A DNA stretch of 57,859 nucleotides from Sphingomonadales bacterium (GCA_009995225.1 JAACPW010000019.1:1-57859); one strand, 5' to 3'; positions 9,226 to 17,930 are shown, counted from the stretch's first letter. The notes: a model not told the origin generated them from the sequence alone. Numbers and translations: made by a program.

Positions 9226-10815
9226 TCACGCTGCCTGCGCGACGTCCGCTACCGGCTCGTTGCGGATCAGGAAGTCGAACGCGCCGAGGCCCGCTTTGGC
9301 CCCTTCGCCCATCGCCACCACGATCTGCTTGTGCGGCACGGTGGTGCAATCGCCCGCGGCGTAGATGCCGGGAATGCTGGTTGCACCGTGATCGTCGATC
9401 ACGATTTCGCCGTGCTTGCTAAGCTCAAGGCCGATGCCCTGCAGCCATTCGGTGTTGGGAACCAGGCCGATCTGGATGAACACGCCTTCCAGAGCGATCC
9501 GGCGTTCCTCGCCACTCGCGCGGTCCTTCACGATCATGCCGTTCACGCGGGTGCCATCGCCCAGAACCTCTGTGGTCTGGCCATTGGTGATGATTTCGAC
9601 GTTCGGCATCGAGCGCAGCTTGCGTTGCAGCACTTCGTCTGCGCGCAGCTTGGTATCGAACTCCACCAGCGTCACGTGGCCCACGATCCCGGCAAGGTCG
9701 ATCGCCGCTTCGACGCCGGAATTGCCGCCGCCGATTACCGCGATGCGCTTGCCCTTGAACAGCGGGCCATCGCAGTGCGGGCAATAGGCCACGCCCTTGT
9801 TGCGATATTCCGCTTCGCCGGGCACGCCCAGGTTGCGCCAGCGTGCGCCGGTCGACAGGATCAGCGAGCGCGCCTTGAGGCTGGCGCCATTATCCATCAC
9901 GACTTCATGGAAGCCACCAACGTCCTTGGCGGGCTTGAGTTCGACCGTACGGGCAAGATCCATCAGGTCGATTTCATATTCGCCGACATGGCTCTTCAGG
10001 CTGTCGGTCAGCTTGGGGCCTTCGGTATAGGATGTGCCAGGCAGGTTCTCGATCCCCAGCGTATCCATCAGCTGTCCGCCGAAACGTTCGGCCGCGATCC
10101 CGGTGCGAAAGCCCTTGCGCGCGGTGTAGACCGCCGCCGATGCTCCAGCGGGGCCGCCGCCAACCACCAGCACCTCGAAAGGCGCCTTGGCGGCCAGCTT
10201 TTCCGCCTGCTTGGCGCCGGCGTTGACGTCCAGCTTTGCCAGAATCTCGGCCAGCTCCATCTTGCCGTTGTAAAAGCTCTCGCCGTTCAGGAAGGTCGCA
10301 GGCACGGCCATAATGTCGCGGCGCTCGACCTCGTCCTGGAAGGTGCCGCCTTCGATCAGGGTCGCCGTGATGCGCGGGTTTTCCAGCGCCATCAGTGTCA
10401 ACGCCTGCACCACGTCGGGGCAGTTGTGGCAGGAGAGCGAGAAGAACATCTCGAAATTGTAATCGCCTTCGAGCGCGCGCACCTGTTCGATCAGATCGGC
10501 ATCGACCTTGGGCGGATGGCCGCCGGCCCACAGCAGCGCGAGCACGAGGCTGGTGAATTCATGCCCCATCGGCAGGCCGGCAAAGCGGACCCACTTGGTC
10601 GCGTCAGACGCACGGCGGATCACGAAGCTGGGCTTGCGATCATCGGTGCCATCGAACTGCGCGGTGACAAGGTCGTGCTGCGCGGCGATCTGCTCGATCA
10701 GCGCGCGCGTCTGGCGCGACTTGTCGCTGTCATCGAGCGAGGCGACCAGTTCCACGCCTTCGCGAAGGTTGGCAAGATAGGTCTTGAGCTGGGTCTGCAT
10801 GGCGGCGTCGAGCAT
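9226..10815 (-). CDS. ahpF: alkyl hydroperoxide reductase subunit F (NADH-dependent disulfide reductase)
   Basis: The flavoprotein partner that re-reduces AhpC with NADH. The 529-residue protein shows the family order. First come two N-terminal thioredoxin-fold repeats carrying SCHNC. Next is a FAD-binding segment [12 protein letters not shown] near residue 217. Then follow the redox centre YCPHCDG, the NAD site [12 protein letters not shown] and the C-terminal [14 protein letters not shown]. The start at 10815 has GGAGG 5-6 bp upstream. ahpC lies upstream in the same direction, with a 220-bp spacer holding two hairpins. Confidence 0.96.
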   Translation of the reverse strand: MLDAAMQTQLKTYLANLREGVELVASLDDSDKSRQTRALIEQIAAQHDLVTAQFDGTDDRKPSFVIRRASDATKWVRFAGLPMGHEFTSLVLALLWAGGHPPKVDADLIEQVRALEGDYNFEMFFSLSCHNCPDVVQALTLMALENPRITATLIEGGTFQDEVERRDIMAVPATFLNGESFYNGKMELAEILAKLDVNAGAKQAEKLAAKAPFEVLVVGGGPAGASAAVYTARKGFRTGIAAERFGGQLMDTLGIENLPGTSYTEGPKLTDSLKSHVGEYEIDLMDLARTVELKPAKDVGGFHEVVMDNGASLKARSLILSTGARWRNLGVPGEAEYRNKGVAYCPHCDGPLFKGKRIAVIGGGNSGVEAAIDLAGIVGHVTLVEFDTKLRADEVLQRKLRSMPNVEIITNGQTTEVLGDGTRVNGMIVKDRASGEERRIALEGVFIQIGLVPNTEWLQGIGLELSKHGEIVIDDHGATSIPGIYAAGDCTTVPHKQIVVAMGEGAKAGLGAFDFLIRNEPVADVAQAA

Positions 10816-10877
10816 GATGTCCTCCGGGCGCGGGCAATCGCGCGAGAAATTCGTGGTGATCCGGTATCGGGCAACGC

Positions 10878-10928
10878 GGGACCGGATCGCGCCTGCCCCC
10901 AAGGGGGAGGGGCGGGCTATCCGGTCCC
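10878..10928 (-). terminator. long hairpin between ahpC and ahpF, likely attenuator or RNA-stabilising stem
   Basis: GGGACCGGAT at 10878-10887 pairs perfectly with ATCCGGTCCC at 10919-10928, and the C-rich and G-rich interior can pair further. No T run follows, so a partial terminator or 3'-end stabiliser of the ahpC part is more likely than a full stop. A second stem, CCCGAG with CTCGGG, lies at 10937-10963. Confidence 0.5.
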
Positions 10929-11035
10929 GGTCACGACCCGAGGGCTCATTGTTGGCGCTCGGGATTGTCGGTCAGCGCGAGAGACGTGGGGGAGGGAGAT
11001 GCCCCCGCGCCAACCAATAGTAAGGCGACTTGGCC

Positions 11036-11602
11036 TTAGATCTTGCCGACCAGGTCGAGCGAAGGGGCCAGCGTGTCGCTGCCTTCTTCCCACGCTGCCG
11101 GGCAGACCTGACCGGGATTGGCGCGCACATACTGGGCGGCCTTGATCTTGCGGGTCAGTTCGTTGGCATTGCGGCCCACGCCTTCGCAGGTGATTTCCAT
11201 GATCTGGATCACGCCATCGGGATCGACAACGAAGGTCGCACGGTCGGCAAGGCCCGAATCCTGACGCAGCACGCCGAACTGGTTCGACAGCACGTGGTTC
11301 TGGTCACCCAGGAACGGGAAGGTCAGCTTGCTGATCTTGTCCGAATTGTCGTGCCAGGCCTTGTGGCTGAAATGCGTGTCGGTGCTGACGGCATAGACTT
11401 CAACGCCCATGGCCTGCAGCTGGCTGTACTTTTCGCCCATGTCTTCAAGCTCGGTCGGGCAGACGAAGGTCCAGTCCGCCGGGTAGAAGAAGAACACCGA
11501 CCACTTGCCGGCGAGATCTTCGCTGGTGACGTCAAAGAAGTCCTTGCCGGCCTGGAATGCGGTGGCTTTGAACGGCTGGAGAGTCGAACCGATGATACCC
11601 AT
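11036..11602 (-). CDS. ahpC: alkyl hydroperoxide reductase subunit C (2-Cys peroxiredoxin)
   Basis: Reduces hydrogen peroxide and organic hydroperoxides through a peroxidatic cysteine and is recharged by AhpF. The 188-residue length fits the family. The peroxidatic Cys48 lies in WTFVCPTEL, the resolving Cys in GQVCPAAW near the C-terminus, and GVLRQDSGLADRATFVVD is a typical segment. The ATG at 11602 gives the normal N-terminus MGIIGSTLQPFKA with AAAGGA about 9 bp upstream. ahpF follows in the same direction. Confidence 0.97.
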   Translation of the reverse strand: MGIIGSTLQPFKATAFQAGKDFFDVTSEDLAGKWSVFFFYPADWTFVCPTELEDMGEKYSQLQAMGVEVYAVSTDTHFSHKAWHDNSDKISKLTFPFLGDQNHVLSNQFGVLRQDSGLADRATFVVDPDGVIQIMEITCEGVGRNANELTRKIKAAQYVRANPGQVCPAAWEEGSDTLAPSLDLVGKI

Positions 11603-12147
11603 GGAAGTGTGTCCTTTTGCTTGGGTTGAGAGGTTGGATTGAACTGGTACTGCCCAGATAGGGCTTTTTGCGCTGCACAAAAGTTGATTGTTGCGATTGC
11701 GAAGATCGCTTTTTTCAATCTGTGACGCGGGAACACATCGGTTTTGGCGTTCAGGGCCACGTCGCGCTTGGTCCACTTTTGGCGGCTGGCAGCTGATTTT
11801 CCTATAAACGCAAATGGGTGGATAGGCGACACTTGCTCTCTCCCCTTGCGGGAGAGGGTTGGGAGAGGGGTCCGGAGCAGGGCTCCGGCCCTGCCCCCTC
11901 TCAACTCCGGCTAGGCAGCAAGCTGCCAAGCCTGCGTATCTCTCCCACAAGGGGAGAGAAATGTTCTCTGCTTGAGGGGGTGCATGCTGCCAGAACGCTT
12001 TTGACAGGGATCCAGCCCAAGCTGCCCGTCCGGTTTTAGGAGCGCGCTGCTCTGCTCGGAATGACTGCAGTTGGGTGGATAGCGGACATGGGGAATTGAC
12101 CAGTATGTGGTCAGCTTTCACCAGTGCATTCGTGTAGCTCGGTTGCC
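11603..12147. other. 545-bp intergenic region upstream of ahpC
   Basis: No gene is supported here. The first 230 bp should hold the ahpC promoter, but I see no operator I can name with confidence. The middle holds a palindromic repeat element, described separately. The remainder, to the lipoprotein stop, shows nothing recognisable. Confidence 0.5.
11836..11961. repeat. palindromic repeat element of the CTCTCCCCTTGCGGGAGAG type
   Basis: CTCTCCCCTTGCGGGAGAG at the left end is matched in inverse orientation by a near-identical CTCTCCCCTTGTGGGAGAG at the right end, with a G/C-rich interior that also contains the stem GGCAGC-AA-GCTGCC. A close relative lies at 30662-30785 and a degenerate piece at 48681-48716. 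REP/BIME-like, noncoding. Confidence 0.65.
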
Positions 12148-12462
12148 CTATCGAACGATAACAAGTTCGTAGCTGAGGCCAGCCGCAACTGCCTCTCTCG
12201 TCGTGTGGACAAGATCGTTGTCGCTGAAGTCCTTAGGCAGCGCAACGGCGCCTTCCGATCGGCCTTCACCAAGATCCGTGAACTCAGAGACCGACAATGC
12301 AGGGCGTCGCGAACCTTGAAGGTTCGCAAAGCGCTCCAAACTGTCCTGGGGCCCCTCAACTACGAGGGTGGCGACGCGCGCATTTGCATCATCATTGGCG
12401 CTGCACCCAACAAGCGCTGCAGATGCTGCCGAGGCGAAAATAAATAGGTTCCGTGGCCGCAT
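12148..12462 (-). CDS. small lipoprotein of unknown function
   Basis: About 104 residues. The N-terminus MRPRNLFIFASAASAALVGC is a lipoprotein signal peptide with lipobox LVGC. The mature part is short and acidic (VATLVVEGPQDSLERF, DLGEGRSEGAVALPKDFSDNDLV) and matches no family I know. The start at 12462 has AGGGAG about 6 bp upstream; an alternative ATG at 12477 would add five residues. It stands alone between a repeat-bearing intergenic region and aroC. Confidence 0.6.
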   Translation of the reverse strand: MRPRNLFIFASAASAALVGCSANDDANARVATLVVEGPQDSLERFANLQGSRRPALSVSEFTDLGEGRSEGAVALPKDFSDNDLVHTTREAVAAGLSYELVIVR

Positions 12463-12592
12463 TTTCCGCTCCCTCATGGAAGGTTTTTGCACTCGATGCT
12501 TACAACAATCTCATGATTCCCTAATGACTTCAAGTGGGTCGATTTCTGAATGGCAGGATTTTTACAGAAGCGAGGCAAAGCTGCCATACCGC

Positions 12593-13663
12593 TTAACCCA
12601 CCTGCCCCCGGTGCAGCAGCTTGTGGTCCGCCAGCACCAGCGCCATCATCGCTTCGACCACCGGGGTGCCGCGCAGGCCGACGCAGGGGTCGTGGCGGCC
12701 CTTGGTGACCACCTCCACCGCTTCACCCGCGCTGTTAATGGACTCCACCGGCGTGAGGATCGACGAGGTCGGCTTGAACGCCACTCGGCACACCACCGGC
12801 TGCCCGGTCGAGATACCGCCCGCGGTGCCGCCCGCGTGGTTGCTGGCATATTCCGGCTTGCCGTCCACACCTGGCCGCATCCGGTCGGCATTCTGCTCGC
12901 CGGTCAGGCGCGCAGCTTCGAAGCCGTCGCCGATCTCGACGCCCTTGACCGCATTGATGCTCATCATCGCGGCGGTCAGATCGCTGTCGAGCTTGGCATA
13001 GATCGGCGCGCCCCATCCTGCGGGGACGCCGGTGGCGACACATTCGACGATCGCGCCGAGCGATGACCCGGCTTTGCGCGCGTCGTCGACCTTGGCCTCC
13101 CAGCGCTTGGCGGCTTCGGGATCGGGGCAGAAGAACGGGTTCTTGGCGATCTCGGCATGGTCGATCTGCGCGGGATCGATCCGGTCGCCGCCCAACTCGC
13201 ACACGTAGGCCACGATTCTGACCTCGGGGATCACTGCCCTCGCCACCGCGCCCGCAGCGACCCGCGCCGCAGTCTCGCGCGCCGATGAGCGCCCGCCGCC
13301 GCGATAATCGCGGATGCCGTATTTGGCGTCATAGGCGTAATCGGCATGGCCCGGACGATACTGCTGCGCGATTGCCGAATAGTCTTTCGACCGTTGATCG
13401 GTGTTTTCGATCATCAGGCTGATCGGCGTGCCGGTCGTTTTGCCCTCAAACACGCCCGAAAGGATGCGCACGATGTCATTCTCGCGCCGCTGCGTGGTGA
13501 AGCGGCTGGTGCCGGGCTTCCTCGCATCCATGAAGGGCTGAATGAACGCCTCGCTGATCGCCAGCCCCGGCGGGCACCCGTCGACCACCGCGCCCAGCGC
13601 AGGCCCGTGACTTTCGCCCCAAGTGGTAAAGCGCAGCACGCGCCCGAAGGTGTTCCAGCTCAT
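12593..13663 (-). CDS. aroC: chorismate synthase
   Basis: Last step of the shikimate pathway: 5-enolpyruvylshikimate 3-phosphate to chorismate, with reduced FMN. The 356-residue protein begins [20 protein letters not shown], the family signature GESHG, and contains [14 protein letters not shown] and [14 protein letters not shown], the second signature with phosphate- and flavin-binding residues. The start is unambiguous. It is divergent from ruvA; the 253-bp gap holds one copy of a 26-bp sequence shared with the HDAC-like gene. Confidence 0.97.
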   Translation of the reverse strand: MSWNTFGRVLRFTTWGESHGPALGAVVDGCPPGLAISEAFIQPFMDARKPGTSRFTTQRRENDIVRILSGVFEGKTTGTPISLMIENTDQRSKDYSAIAQQYRPGHADYAYDAKYGIRDYRGGGRSSARETAARVAAGAVARAVIPEVRIVAYVCELGGDRIDPAQIDHAEIAKNPFFCPDPEAAKRWEAKVDDARKAGSSLGAIVECVATGVPAGWGAPIYAKLDSDLTAAMMSINAVKGVEIGDGFEAARLTGEQNADRMRPGVDGKPEYASNHAGGTAGGISTGQPVVCRVAFKPTSSILTPVESINSAGEAVEVVTKGRHDPCVGLRGTPVVEAMMALVLADHKLLHRGQVG

Positions 13664-13814
13664 GGCCGATTTCCTTACCGCAATTGCGCCGCGTGTCGAG
13701 AAGGCGCGAATTTCCTACTGCGCGGCGTATTGTTAGCGTGTCTCTATGACCACCCGCCATGCCCCTTTCCTCGCTGCGTTCCTGCGCAGGCCACAGGGCC
13801 AAGGTTTTCCTTTC

Positions 13815-13840
13815 CTGGACAGTGTCTCATGTGTCTCCAA
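13815..13840 (+). repeat. 26-bp sequence upstream of ruvA, identical to one upstream of the HDAC-like gene
   Basis: It contains GTGTCTC-AT-GTGTCTC, a 7-bp direct repeat with 9-bp period. It lies 76 bp upstream of the ruvA start, reading towards the gene. The same 26 bp occur at 25607-25632 on the other strand, again reading towards the downstream gene. Confidence 0.7.
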
Positions 13841-13916
13841 CACGGGCGCAGCAAGTTGCGGAAAGGGCGCAAGGCCGCTCTGGCTTTAGGCCGGGGGATG
13901 CGGCAAGGAACAAAGC

Positions 13917-14525
13917 ATGATTGCAAAGCTATCCGGCAGGCTCGACAGCACGGGCGAGGATTGGGCCATCGTCGATGTCGGCGGGGTTGGCTATCTGGTG
14001 TGGTGCTCCAGCCGCACATTGTCCGCGCTGGGATCGGTGGGCGAGTTCTGCACCGTCCACACGCAAATGCAGGTGAGCGAGACCGACATGCGCCTGCTGG
14101 GCTTTGCCGAAGCGTCCGAGCGGGACTGGTTCCGGCTGCTCACCGGCGTGCAGAGCGTAGGGAGCAAGGTGGCGCTGGCGATCCTCTCGGCGCTCTCGAC
14201 CGGCGAGTTGCGCGACGCCTGCGGCAAGGGCGACGCGGCGATGGTGACCCGCGCCAACGGGGTCGGGCCCAAGCTGGCGGCGCGGATCGTCAATGAGCTG
14301 AAGGACAAAGCCGGCGGCATGCCGGGTGGCGGCGGCGCGTTTGCGGGTGGCGCAGCGGCCGTCCCCGCTGGCAGCGTGGGCGCGGATGCGGCAAGTGCGC
14401 TGGAGAATCTCGGGTTCAAGCCTGCCGTCGCAGCGCAGGCCGTGGCGCGGGCGATCGAGGAACTGGGCGAAGGCGCGAGCGAGGGCGACTTGATCCGCGT
14501 GGCGCTGAAGAAGGCGGCGGGGTGA
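13917..14525 (+). CDS. ruvA: Holliday junction DNA-binding protein RuvA
   Basis: The tetrameric RuvA binds Holliday junctions and loads the RuvB motor for branch migration. The 202-residue protein has the N-terminal OB domain ([10 protein letters not shown]), the middle helix-hairpin-helix domain ([17 protein letters not shown] and [20 protein letters not shown]), a Gly/Ala-rich linker, and the C-terminal domain that contacts RuvB. AAGGA lies 8 bp before the ATG. ruvC is not upstream; aroC is divergent there. ruvB follows only after an unusual 650-bp interval with a GIY-YIG unit and a 47-residue gene. Confidence 0.96.
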   Translation: MIAKLSGRLDSTGEDWAIVDVGGVGYLVWCSSRTLSALGSVGEFCTVHTQMQVSETDMRLLGFAEASERDWFRLLTGVQSVGSKVALAILSALSTGELRDACGKGDAAMVTRANGVGPKLAARIVNELKDKAGGMPGGGGAFAGGAAAVPAGSVGADAASALENLGFKPAVAAQAVARAIEELGEGASEGDLIRVALKKAAG

Positions 14526-14543
14526 TGGTTGTTTCCCACCCTT

Positions 14544-14572
14544 GTCATGCTGAACTTGTTTCAGCATCCATC
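14544..14572 (+). repeat. 29-bp palindromic repeat, left boundary of the GIY-YIG unit
   Basis: Contains the stem TGCTGAA-CTTGT-TTCAGCA. It is the exact reverse complement of the copy at 14916-14944 and starts 19 bp after the ruvA stop. Confidence 0.85.
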
Positions 14573-14578
14573 AGGCCA

Positions 14579-14896
14579 TCAGCGCGGGTCGATGGGTGGC
14601 AACCCCAACCCCACCGCCAGATCATGCCAATCGGGGTTCTCGCTTTCGATGAGGTTGATCTTCCATTGCCGATGCCAGCGTTTCAGCTGCTTTTCGCGCA
14701 GGATCGCGCGCTCCATGTCGCCGAACAGCTCGTACCGGACGAGGCCGTGGACCTTGTAGCGGCTGGCGAAGCCTTCGATGATGCCGTTGCGATGCTGCCA
14801 CAGCCGTCCGACGAGGTCGCTGGTGACGCCGACGTAAAGCGTGCCGTGCGGCTGGCTCGCGAGGATATAGACGCAGGGCTGGCGCTCTTGCCGCAT
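14579..14896 (-). CDS. small GIY-YIG nuclease-domain protein
   Basis: About 105 residues, almost all one GIY-YIG (URI) domain of the COG2827 type. The VYI and YVG strands are in CVYILAS and LYVGVTSDL, the conserved Arg in VGRLWQHRNG, and the metal-binding Glu in EREKQLKRW-like ILREKQLKRW. I chose the ATG at 14896 because the domain starts directly after it; an ATG at 14941 would place 15 residues inside the flanking repeat. The gene is antisense to ruvA and ruvB. It fills almost all of the space between two perfect 29-bp inverted repeats, which suggests that gene and repeats move or spread together. Confidence 0.85.
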   Translation of the reverse strand: MRQERQPCVYILASQPHGTLYVGVTSDLVGRLWQHRNGIIEGFASRYKVHGLVRYELFGDMERAILREKQLKRWHRQWKINLIESENPDWHDLAVGLGLPPIDPR

Positions 14897-14915
14897 GACT
14901 CGGAGAATGCGGCAC

Positions 14916-14944
14916 GATGGATGCTGAAACAAGTTCAGCATGAC
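14916..14944 (-). repeat. 29-bp palindromic repeat, right boundary of the GIY-YIG unit
   Basis: Exact reverse complement of 14544-14572, so the GIY-YIG gene lies inside a 401-bp unit with perfect terminal inverted repeats. Confidence 0.85.
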
Positions 14945-14974
14945 GGAATTTCAGAGAATTCCCCTTACCTTCGT

Positions 14975-15000
14975 CACCCTGAACTTGTTTCAGGGTCCAT
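14975..15000 (+). repeat. third, covarying copy of the palindromic repeat
   Basis: CCCTGAA-CTTGT-TTCAGGG has the same loop as the 29-bp repeats, but both stem arms have changed together (TGC to CCC on one side, GCA to GGG on the other). The hairpin is preserved, and the flanking CAC..GTCCAT also matches. Confidence 0.8.
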
Positions 15001-15033
15001 AGTCGCGGCGGGTGCAGTGGGTGAGGGCGGAGC

Positions 15034-15177
15034 ATGAAGCGCGCCTCGATCGCCTTGGCCATCTTCGTCGCTGGAATGTTCGCCGGGGCGGGGCTCGACG
15101 ATTGGCTCGACATTGATACGTGCCTCGACCGGGGCGGCGCGTGGGATTACCAGCGCGAGACGTGCAGGTATGAATGA
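15034..15177 (+). CDS. 47-residue exported peptide coupled to ruvB, unknown function
   Basis: The ATG at 15034 (GGGCGGAGC just before it) opens a 47-codon frame. It has a hydrophobic N-terminus ([19 protein letters not shown]) and a short tail with two cysteines, [18 protein letters not shown]. The C-L-D-x-G-G-x-W-D...C pattern is one I recall from small exported alphaproteobacterial proteins of unknown role; the two cysteines could form a disulfide in the periplasm. Its TGA overlaps the ruvB ATG by 4 bp, so ruvB translation is probably coupled to it. Confidence 0.65.
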   Translation: MKRASIALAIFVAGMFAGAGLDDWLDIDTCLDRGGAWDYQRETCRYE

Positions 15178-16208
15178 CTGACCCCGCCCCCCTCCACACC
15201 CCCACCCGCCAGCCGGGCGATCAGGACGCCGCCTTGCGGCCGCGGCGCCTCGCCGAGTTCGTCGGGCAGGAAGCCGCCAAGGGCAACCTCGCCGTCTTCA
15301 TCGCCGCTGCGCGCGCGCGGGGCGAGGCGATGGATCATACGCTGTTCTTCGGCCCTCCCGGCCTCGGCAAGACCACGTTGGCGCAGATCATTGCGGGCGA
15401 GCTTGGCGTCGGCTTCCGCGCCACCTCCGGCCCGGTGATTGCCAAGGCGGGTGATCTCGCGGCGCTGCTGACCAATCTCGAACCGCATGACGTGCTGTTC
15501 ATCGACGAGATCCACCGCCTGTCCCCCGTGGTCGAGGAGGTGCTGTACCCCGCGATGGAGGACCGCGCGCTCGATCTGATCATCGGGGAGGGGCCATCGG
15601 CGCGCTCTGTCCGCATCGACCTGCCGCCCTTCACGCTGATCGGCGCCACGACACGGCAGGGCCTGCTGACCACGCCGTTACGCGACCGCTTCGGCATCCC
15701 CGTCCGCCTCAACTTCTACACCCATGCCGAGCTGGAGCGCGTGGTCACCCGCGCCGCCGGGCTGCTCGGCCTTGCGATCCAGCCCGATGGCGCGCACGAG
15801 ATCGCCCGTCGCAGCCGTGGCACGCCGCGCGTCGCAGGCCGCCTGCTGCGCCGGGTGCGCGACTTTGCCGATGTCGCAGGCGCCGCCAGCGTCACGCGCC
15901 ATGTCGCGGATGAGGCGCTGACCCGGCTGGAGATCGACCGCCTCGGTCTGGACGCGATGGACCGGCGCTACCTCACCATGATCGCCACCACCTACAAGGG
16001 CGGCCCTGTCGGGATCGAGACGCTGGCAGCGGGCCTCGCCGAGCCGCGCGATACGGTGGAGGAGGTGGTCGAGCCCTACCTCATCCAGCTCGGCCTGATT
16101 GCCCGCACCGCGCGAGGGCGCGTGCTCAACGACGGCGGCTGGGCGCATCTGGAGATGAGTCCGCCCAGAGAATCACCCCCCAGCCAGACAGGATTGTTCG
16201 AAGACTGA
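15174..16208 (+). CDS. ruvB: Holliday junction branch migration ATPase RuvB
   Basis: Hexameric AAA+ motor that drives branch migration with RuvA. The 344-residue protein has Walker [10 protein letters not shown] near residue 60, Walker B FIDEIHRL, sensor 1 IGATTRQG, an arginine finger region [10 protein letters not shown], and the C-terminal winged helix ([28 protein letters not shown]). The ATG overlaps the stop of the 47-residue gene. It is separated from ruvA by the GIY-YIG unit, so it may depend on a different transcript start from ruvA. Confidence 0.97.
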   Translation: MTDPAPLHTPTRQPGDQDAALRPRRLAEFVGQEAAKGNLAVFIAAARARGEAMDHTLFFGPPGLGKTTLAQIIAGELGVGFRATSGPVIAKAGDLAALLTNLEPHDVLFIDEIHRLSPVVEEVLYPAMEDRALDLIIGEGPSARSVRIDLPPFTLIGATTRQGLLTTPLRDRFGIPVRLNFYTHAELERVVTRAAGLLGLAIQPDGAHEIARRSRGTPRVAGRLLRRVRDFADVAGAASVTRHVADEALTRLEIDRLGLDAMDRRYLTMIATTYKGGPVGIETLAAGLAEPRDTVEEVVEPYLIQLGLIARTARGRVLNDGGWAHLEMSPPRESPPSQTGLFED

Positions 16209-16438
16209 GTCTGCCGGTCAGCCTTAACCGCTTGGCTAACCAAAACCCGATTTTCGGTGTCAGTTCGGGACAGCAACCCCGAAAAGCGACGATTCCCGCA
16301 CGATTCCGCCAAGTCGGCCGGCTCCTGCATAGTTAATCGGATTGCCCGTCAGCCTCTTCTGACATCAAAAGAATGCTGGATTTGGGAGAGGTGCAGACCG
16401 TCTGCATTCCTCGCCACAGGCAAACAGGGTTAACGACT

Positions 16439-17908
16439 ATGTCGCTCAAACTGGCCATCGCGAAGCTTTCTGCCGCTGCTGCGGGTGTCGCATTGTTGCA
16501 GGGCGGCGCGGTGCGCATGGCCGAACCGATGAACACCGACGCGCCGGATTACTCGACCAATATCGACGGCAAGCTGGTGCAGGTCGATCCGGTCACGGGT
16601 GCGCGCTACATCAAGACGCGCGAACGTGAGATTCCGATGCCGGAACAGCGCCGCCGCCGGATTGTCGAGCGCACGATCGAATGCCAGCCGGTGCGTCCTG
16701 GCCAGATCGCTGCGCCCAGCGTTCCTGCTGGTGCCGTGCAGGCCTATTATGACGCCGCCGAATGTCCGCCCATCGCACAGGTGGCCTACATGCCCGCGCC
16801 GCTGCCCCCGCTTCCCCCGATTTCGGGTGGTGGTGGCCCAGGTGGCGGCTTTGGCGGCGGCTTCGGCGGAGGCGGATTTGGGGGCGGCTTTGGCGGCGGT
16901 GGCTTCTTCGGCGGCTTCTTCGGCGGTGGCGGCTCGTCTTCCGGCGATGTGTCGGTTTCGACCACTACGACGACTTCGGGATCGATCAGCACGTCGACCT
17001 CGGGTTCGACCACCACGTCCACTTCGGGTTCGAGCTCCGGCTCGTCATCGGGTGAGGTCAGCAGCTCTTCGGGCGGATCGAGCGGTGTCGTGATCGATAT
17101 CGACATCGACAATTCGACCACATCGTCCTCGGGGCAGATCAGCTCGTCGACCGGTCAGGTGTCGACCTCGACCTCGACGGGTCAGGTGTCCTCGAGCACC
17201 GGTCAGGTGTCGAGCACCAGCACGTCGGGCAATGTGTCGTCTTCAACCGGTGCGGTGTCGTCCTCGGGCGATGTTTCCTCGTCGACCGGTGCGGTGTCGT
17301 CTTCCGGCAATGTGAGCTCGTCCACCGGCGCGGTTTCAAGCTCGTCGGGCAATGTGTCCAGCAGCACCGGCGCTGTTTCCAGCAGCACTGGCGCGGTTTC
17401 CAGCAGTTCGGGCAATGTCTCCAGCTCGTCGGGTAACGTCAGTTCGTCGACCGGCGCGGTATCGAGCTCCTCGTCTTCGTCCTCATCATCCAGTTCATCC
17501 TCGTCTTCGTCGAGTTCTTCGTCGTCCTCGTCGTCGGGCGGCAGCAGCGGAAAGCCGGGCAAGCCGGGCAGCAGCGGATCTTCGGGGTCGAGCGGCAGTT
17601 CGTCCTCGTCGAGCAGCGGTTCCTCGTCGTCCTCGGGCGACATGACCAGCAGCACCACAAGCTCGTCAGGCTCGTCCTCGACGTCATCGAGCAGCAGTTC
17701 GAGCGGTTCGTCCTCTTCGGGCAGCAGCGGATCGTCGGGTTCGAGCTCGTCGTCGAGCGGCTCGTCGTCCTCGTCGGGTTCGTCCTCGTCGAGCAGCAGC
17801 AGTTCGTCCTCCTCCTCGGGCGGTCACGATGTGCCAGCCCCGCCGATGACGATCCTGTTCGGCCTCGCCGCTGCGGCGATCCTGGGGCGCCGCAAGATCC
17901 TCGGCTAG
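16439..17908 (+). CDS. Ser/Gly-rich repetitive surface protein with PEP-CTERM-like (VPAP) sorting tail
   Basis: A 489-residue exported protein. A signal peptide (LKLAIAKLSAAAAGVALLQGG) is followed by a short conserved-looking part with YYDAAECPP, then a Gly/Phe-rich block near residues 130-165. A long low-complexity region follows, built of SSTGAVSS/SSGNVSS units (about 17130-17460) and serine tracts. The C-terminus is DVPAPPMTILFGLAAAAILGRRKILG: a VPAP motif, one hydrophobic helix and a basic end, as in the VPAP variant of PEP-CTERM signals cut by exosortases. No exosortase gene is in the window. Likely an extracellular or biofilm-matrix protein; biochemical role unknown. A strong hairpin terminator follows. 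Confidence 0.75.
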   Translation: MSLKLAIAKLSAAAAGVALLQGGAVRMAEPMNTDAPDYSTNIDGKLVQVDPVTGARYIKTREREIPMPEQRRRRIVERTIECQPVRPGQIAAPSVPAGAVQAYYDAAECPPIAQVAYMPAPLPPLPPISGGGGPGGGFGGGFGGGGFGGGFGGGGFFGGFFGGGGSSSGDVSVSTTTTTSGSISTSTSGSTTTSTSGSSSGSSSGEVSSSSGGSSGVVIDIDIDNSTTSSSGQISSSTGQVSTSTSTGQVSSSTGQVSSTSTSGNVSSSTGAVSSSGDVSSSTGAVSSSGNVSSSTGAVSSSSGNVSSSTGAVSSSTGAVSSSSGNVSSSSGNVSSSTGAVSSSSSSSSSSSSSSSSSSSSSSSSSGGSSGKPGKPGSSGSSGSSGSSSSSSSGSSSSSGDMTSSTTSSSGSSSTSSSSSSSGSSSSGSSGSSGSSSSSSGSSSSSGSSSSSSSSSSSSSGGHDVPAPPMTILFGLAAAAILGRRKILG

Positions 17909-17930
17909 GCCACGCAGAATAGGCACGACA

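Noticed and set aside
8977..11145. Long plus-strand frame opposite ahpF
   Set aside because: Same reason; ahpF and ahpC are clear on the minus strand.
12124..12447. Plus-strand frame of 107 codons opposite the small lipoprotein
   Set aside because: It has no leader, domain or ribosome site, while the minus-strand frame has a clear lipoprotein signal.
17100..17480. Direct repeats that could suggest a CRISPR array
   Set aside because: The units are 15-24 bp, follow the reading frame, vary as synonymous Ser/Gly/Val codons, and have no spacer structure.
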